Assembly: GCA_937896305.1 (NCBI GenBank) | Contig: CALBND010000019.1 | Coordinates: forward strand, 1 to 13,911 | Length of the DNA: 13,911 bases | Source: an uncultured Actinomycetes bacterium | GTDB taxonomy: Bacteria; Actinomycetota; Actinomycetes; S36-B12; UBA5976 | Direction of reading: 5' to 3' | Part shown: positions 12,968 through 13,911 of the stretch, piece after piece | Layout: the number at the start of each line of letters is the position of its first letter | Position numbering within the stretch: the first letter of the stretch is position 1 | The notes under the pieces: model-generated | What the model saw: the letters and a program-made list of their open reading frames with translations, nothing else | Told to the model about the DNA's origin: nothing | Databases searched by the model: none | Program-made: the position numbers and the translations under genes

Positions 12968-13885
12968 ATGCGCCTTCAACGACGTCTAGCAAGTCTGGCA
13001 ATCACAGGACTTTTGCTTAGCACCCTCCCAATTTCTGCAGCCTCAGCTGCCAGCACACCTGACTATCCAGGACAAGCATCAATGCAAGTTGGAGTTGAAA
13101 ATCAAGCTGTTAAAAAAATGCAACAGGCTTTAATTGAACTTGGATACTCTATATCTGTTGCCAACGGAAAATATGGTCCACAAACAACTGAAGCGGTAAG
13201 ACGTTTTTATGCAGACAACGATGACAGTGATGATGGTACTTCTCTAGGACCAATTGGTTGGAGAGAAATATTTGCAGCCCTAGCAGATCAAAGAGCTGCT
13301 GAAGCTGCTGAAAAAGAATTCCAAGATGCCCCGGAAGTTCCTATTGATCCCAATGAACCAGTTGATCCAAATGCACAAGCTCCACAAACAACAGTTGCCA
13401 ATGGTGGTGTCCCAGAAAAACAAAGAGGCAAACAACCTGCTCGCGGTGCTTCATCTAGATCTTTACCTTATGTAATGCCAGTTACTGGACAAATTTCTGC
13501 AGTTTATAACCAAAAAGGTAGACGTTGGTCAAGTAGAAGACATACTGGAATTGATATTCGTGCACCAAGAGGAACAAAGATTAAAGCCGTTGTGGAAGGT
13601 GAAGTAATTTTTGCAGCCAGAAAACCAGCTTATGGTCGTGTAGTTGTTTTGCAGCATGCCGATGGCACAACATCTTGGTATGCCCACATGTCAAAAATTA
13701 TTGCTAAAAAAGGACGATATTTAACTCCAGGCGATGAGATTGGTTTAGTTGGATCTTCAGGTCGCTCATCCGGCTCACATTTACATTTTGAAGTTAAAAG
13801 TAGTTCAGATAAAAGTATGAACCCAGTTACTTGGTTGCAGGACCGAGCCTGGAAAGTAACACCCGTTGAATCTGCAACCAACTAA
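12968..13885 (+). CDS. Exported peptidoglycan-binding, M23 (LytM-type) metalloendopeptidase
   Basis: This 305-residue protein has a signal peptide (MRLQRR start, cleavage near SAASA|AS at about 28). A PG_binding_1 domain follows (about 38-105, with VKKMQQALIELGY and GKYGPQTTEAVRRF). Next come a Glu/Ala-rich helix and an acidic Pro/Asn linker (about 106-165), then an M23 peptidase domain (about 170-290). Catalytic and zinc residues are intact: HTGID gives His192 and Asp196, YAHM gives His240, and HLHFE gives His271 and His273. It should cut peptide cross-links or stem peptides in the cell wall. The start ATG 12968 is supported by a TAGGGT hexamer 7 nt upstream. No membrane anchor is seen. Confidence 0.92.
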   Translation: MRLQRRLASLAITGLLLSTLPISAASAASTPDYPGQASMQVGVENQAVKKMQQALIELGYSISVANGKYGPQTTEAVRRFYADNDDSDDGTSLGPIGWREIFAALADQRAAEAAEKEFQDAPEVPIDPNEPVDPNAQAPQTTVANGGVPEKQRGKQPARGASSRSLPYVMPVTGQISAVYNQKGRRWSSRRHTGIDIRAPRGTKIKAVVEGEVIFAARKPAYGRVVVLQHADGTTSWYAHMSKIIAKKGRYLTPGDEIGLVGSSGRSSGSHLHFEVKSSSDKSMNPVTWLQDRAWKVTPVESATN

Positions 13886-13911
13886 CTAACTGGTAATTAT
13901 TCGCGATTAGA

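Noticed and set aside
1..13911. Mobile element, CRISPR array, tRNA or rRNA gene
   Set aside because: I found no transposase or integrase motif, no regularly spaced repeats, and no cloverleaf or rRNA-like segment on either strand.

Overview
The window looks like chromosomal DNA of a small-genome, AT-rich actinobacterium, plausibly a freshwater planktonic lineage such as Nanopelagicales/acI. The case rests on a DUF3000 gene beside an HRDC-type ribonuclease D gene near dxs (a typically actinobacterial neighbourhood), matches to a Nur operator and a DtxR/IdeR operator, an actinobacterial-type pyrimidine reductase, low GC, and many transcripts that appear leaderless. The lineage name is inference. 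I see no tRNA, rRNA, CRISPR, transposase or phage gene.

Region 1 (1-3600) holds the 3' end of dxs, then a four-gene ECF-type nickel/cobalt importer operon (cbiM, a PDGLE-type cbiN, cbiQ, cbiO). A perfect 21-bp palindrome in front of it matches the nickel-regulator Nur box. Convergent to the operon, with stop codons overlapping, is an FTR1/EfeU-like iron permease whose promoter carries a DtxR/IdeR-like box. Together they form a two-metal uptake island lying between dxs and rnd, genes I recall as adjacent in Mycobacterium tuberculosis.

Region 2 (3604-5476, minus strand) is DUF3000 followed by ribonuclease D. Region 3 (5599-8990, plus strand) is a set of separately promoted genes: a TspO/MBR-like membrane protein, an NTF2-like small protein bracketed by an imperfect direct repeat, an exported YcnI-like (DUF1775) probable copper-binding protein, and a two-cysteine flavoprotein disulfide reductase lacking the usual catalytic His.

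Region 4 (9204-11980, minus strand) reads, in transcription order, a RibD-C-like pyrimidine reductase, methionine sulfoxide reductase B, and an iron-sulfur photolyase of the PhrB/FeS-BCP class. These fit a light and oxidative damage theme with a flavin/lumazine link. Region 5 (12063-13885, plus strand) encodes an unrecognised exported protein and an exported peptidoglycan-binding/M23 endopeptidase.

Eight genes that head transcription units have a TAnnnT hexamer ending 6 or 7 nt before the start codon, as expected for leaderless mRNAs, and this settles several start choices. No wholly new multi-gene system is evident. The strongest leads are the dual metalloregulated import island, the leaderless pattern, the repeat-bracketed NTF2 gene, and the altered active site of the flavoprotein.
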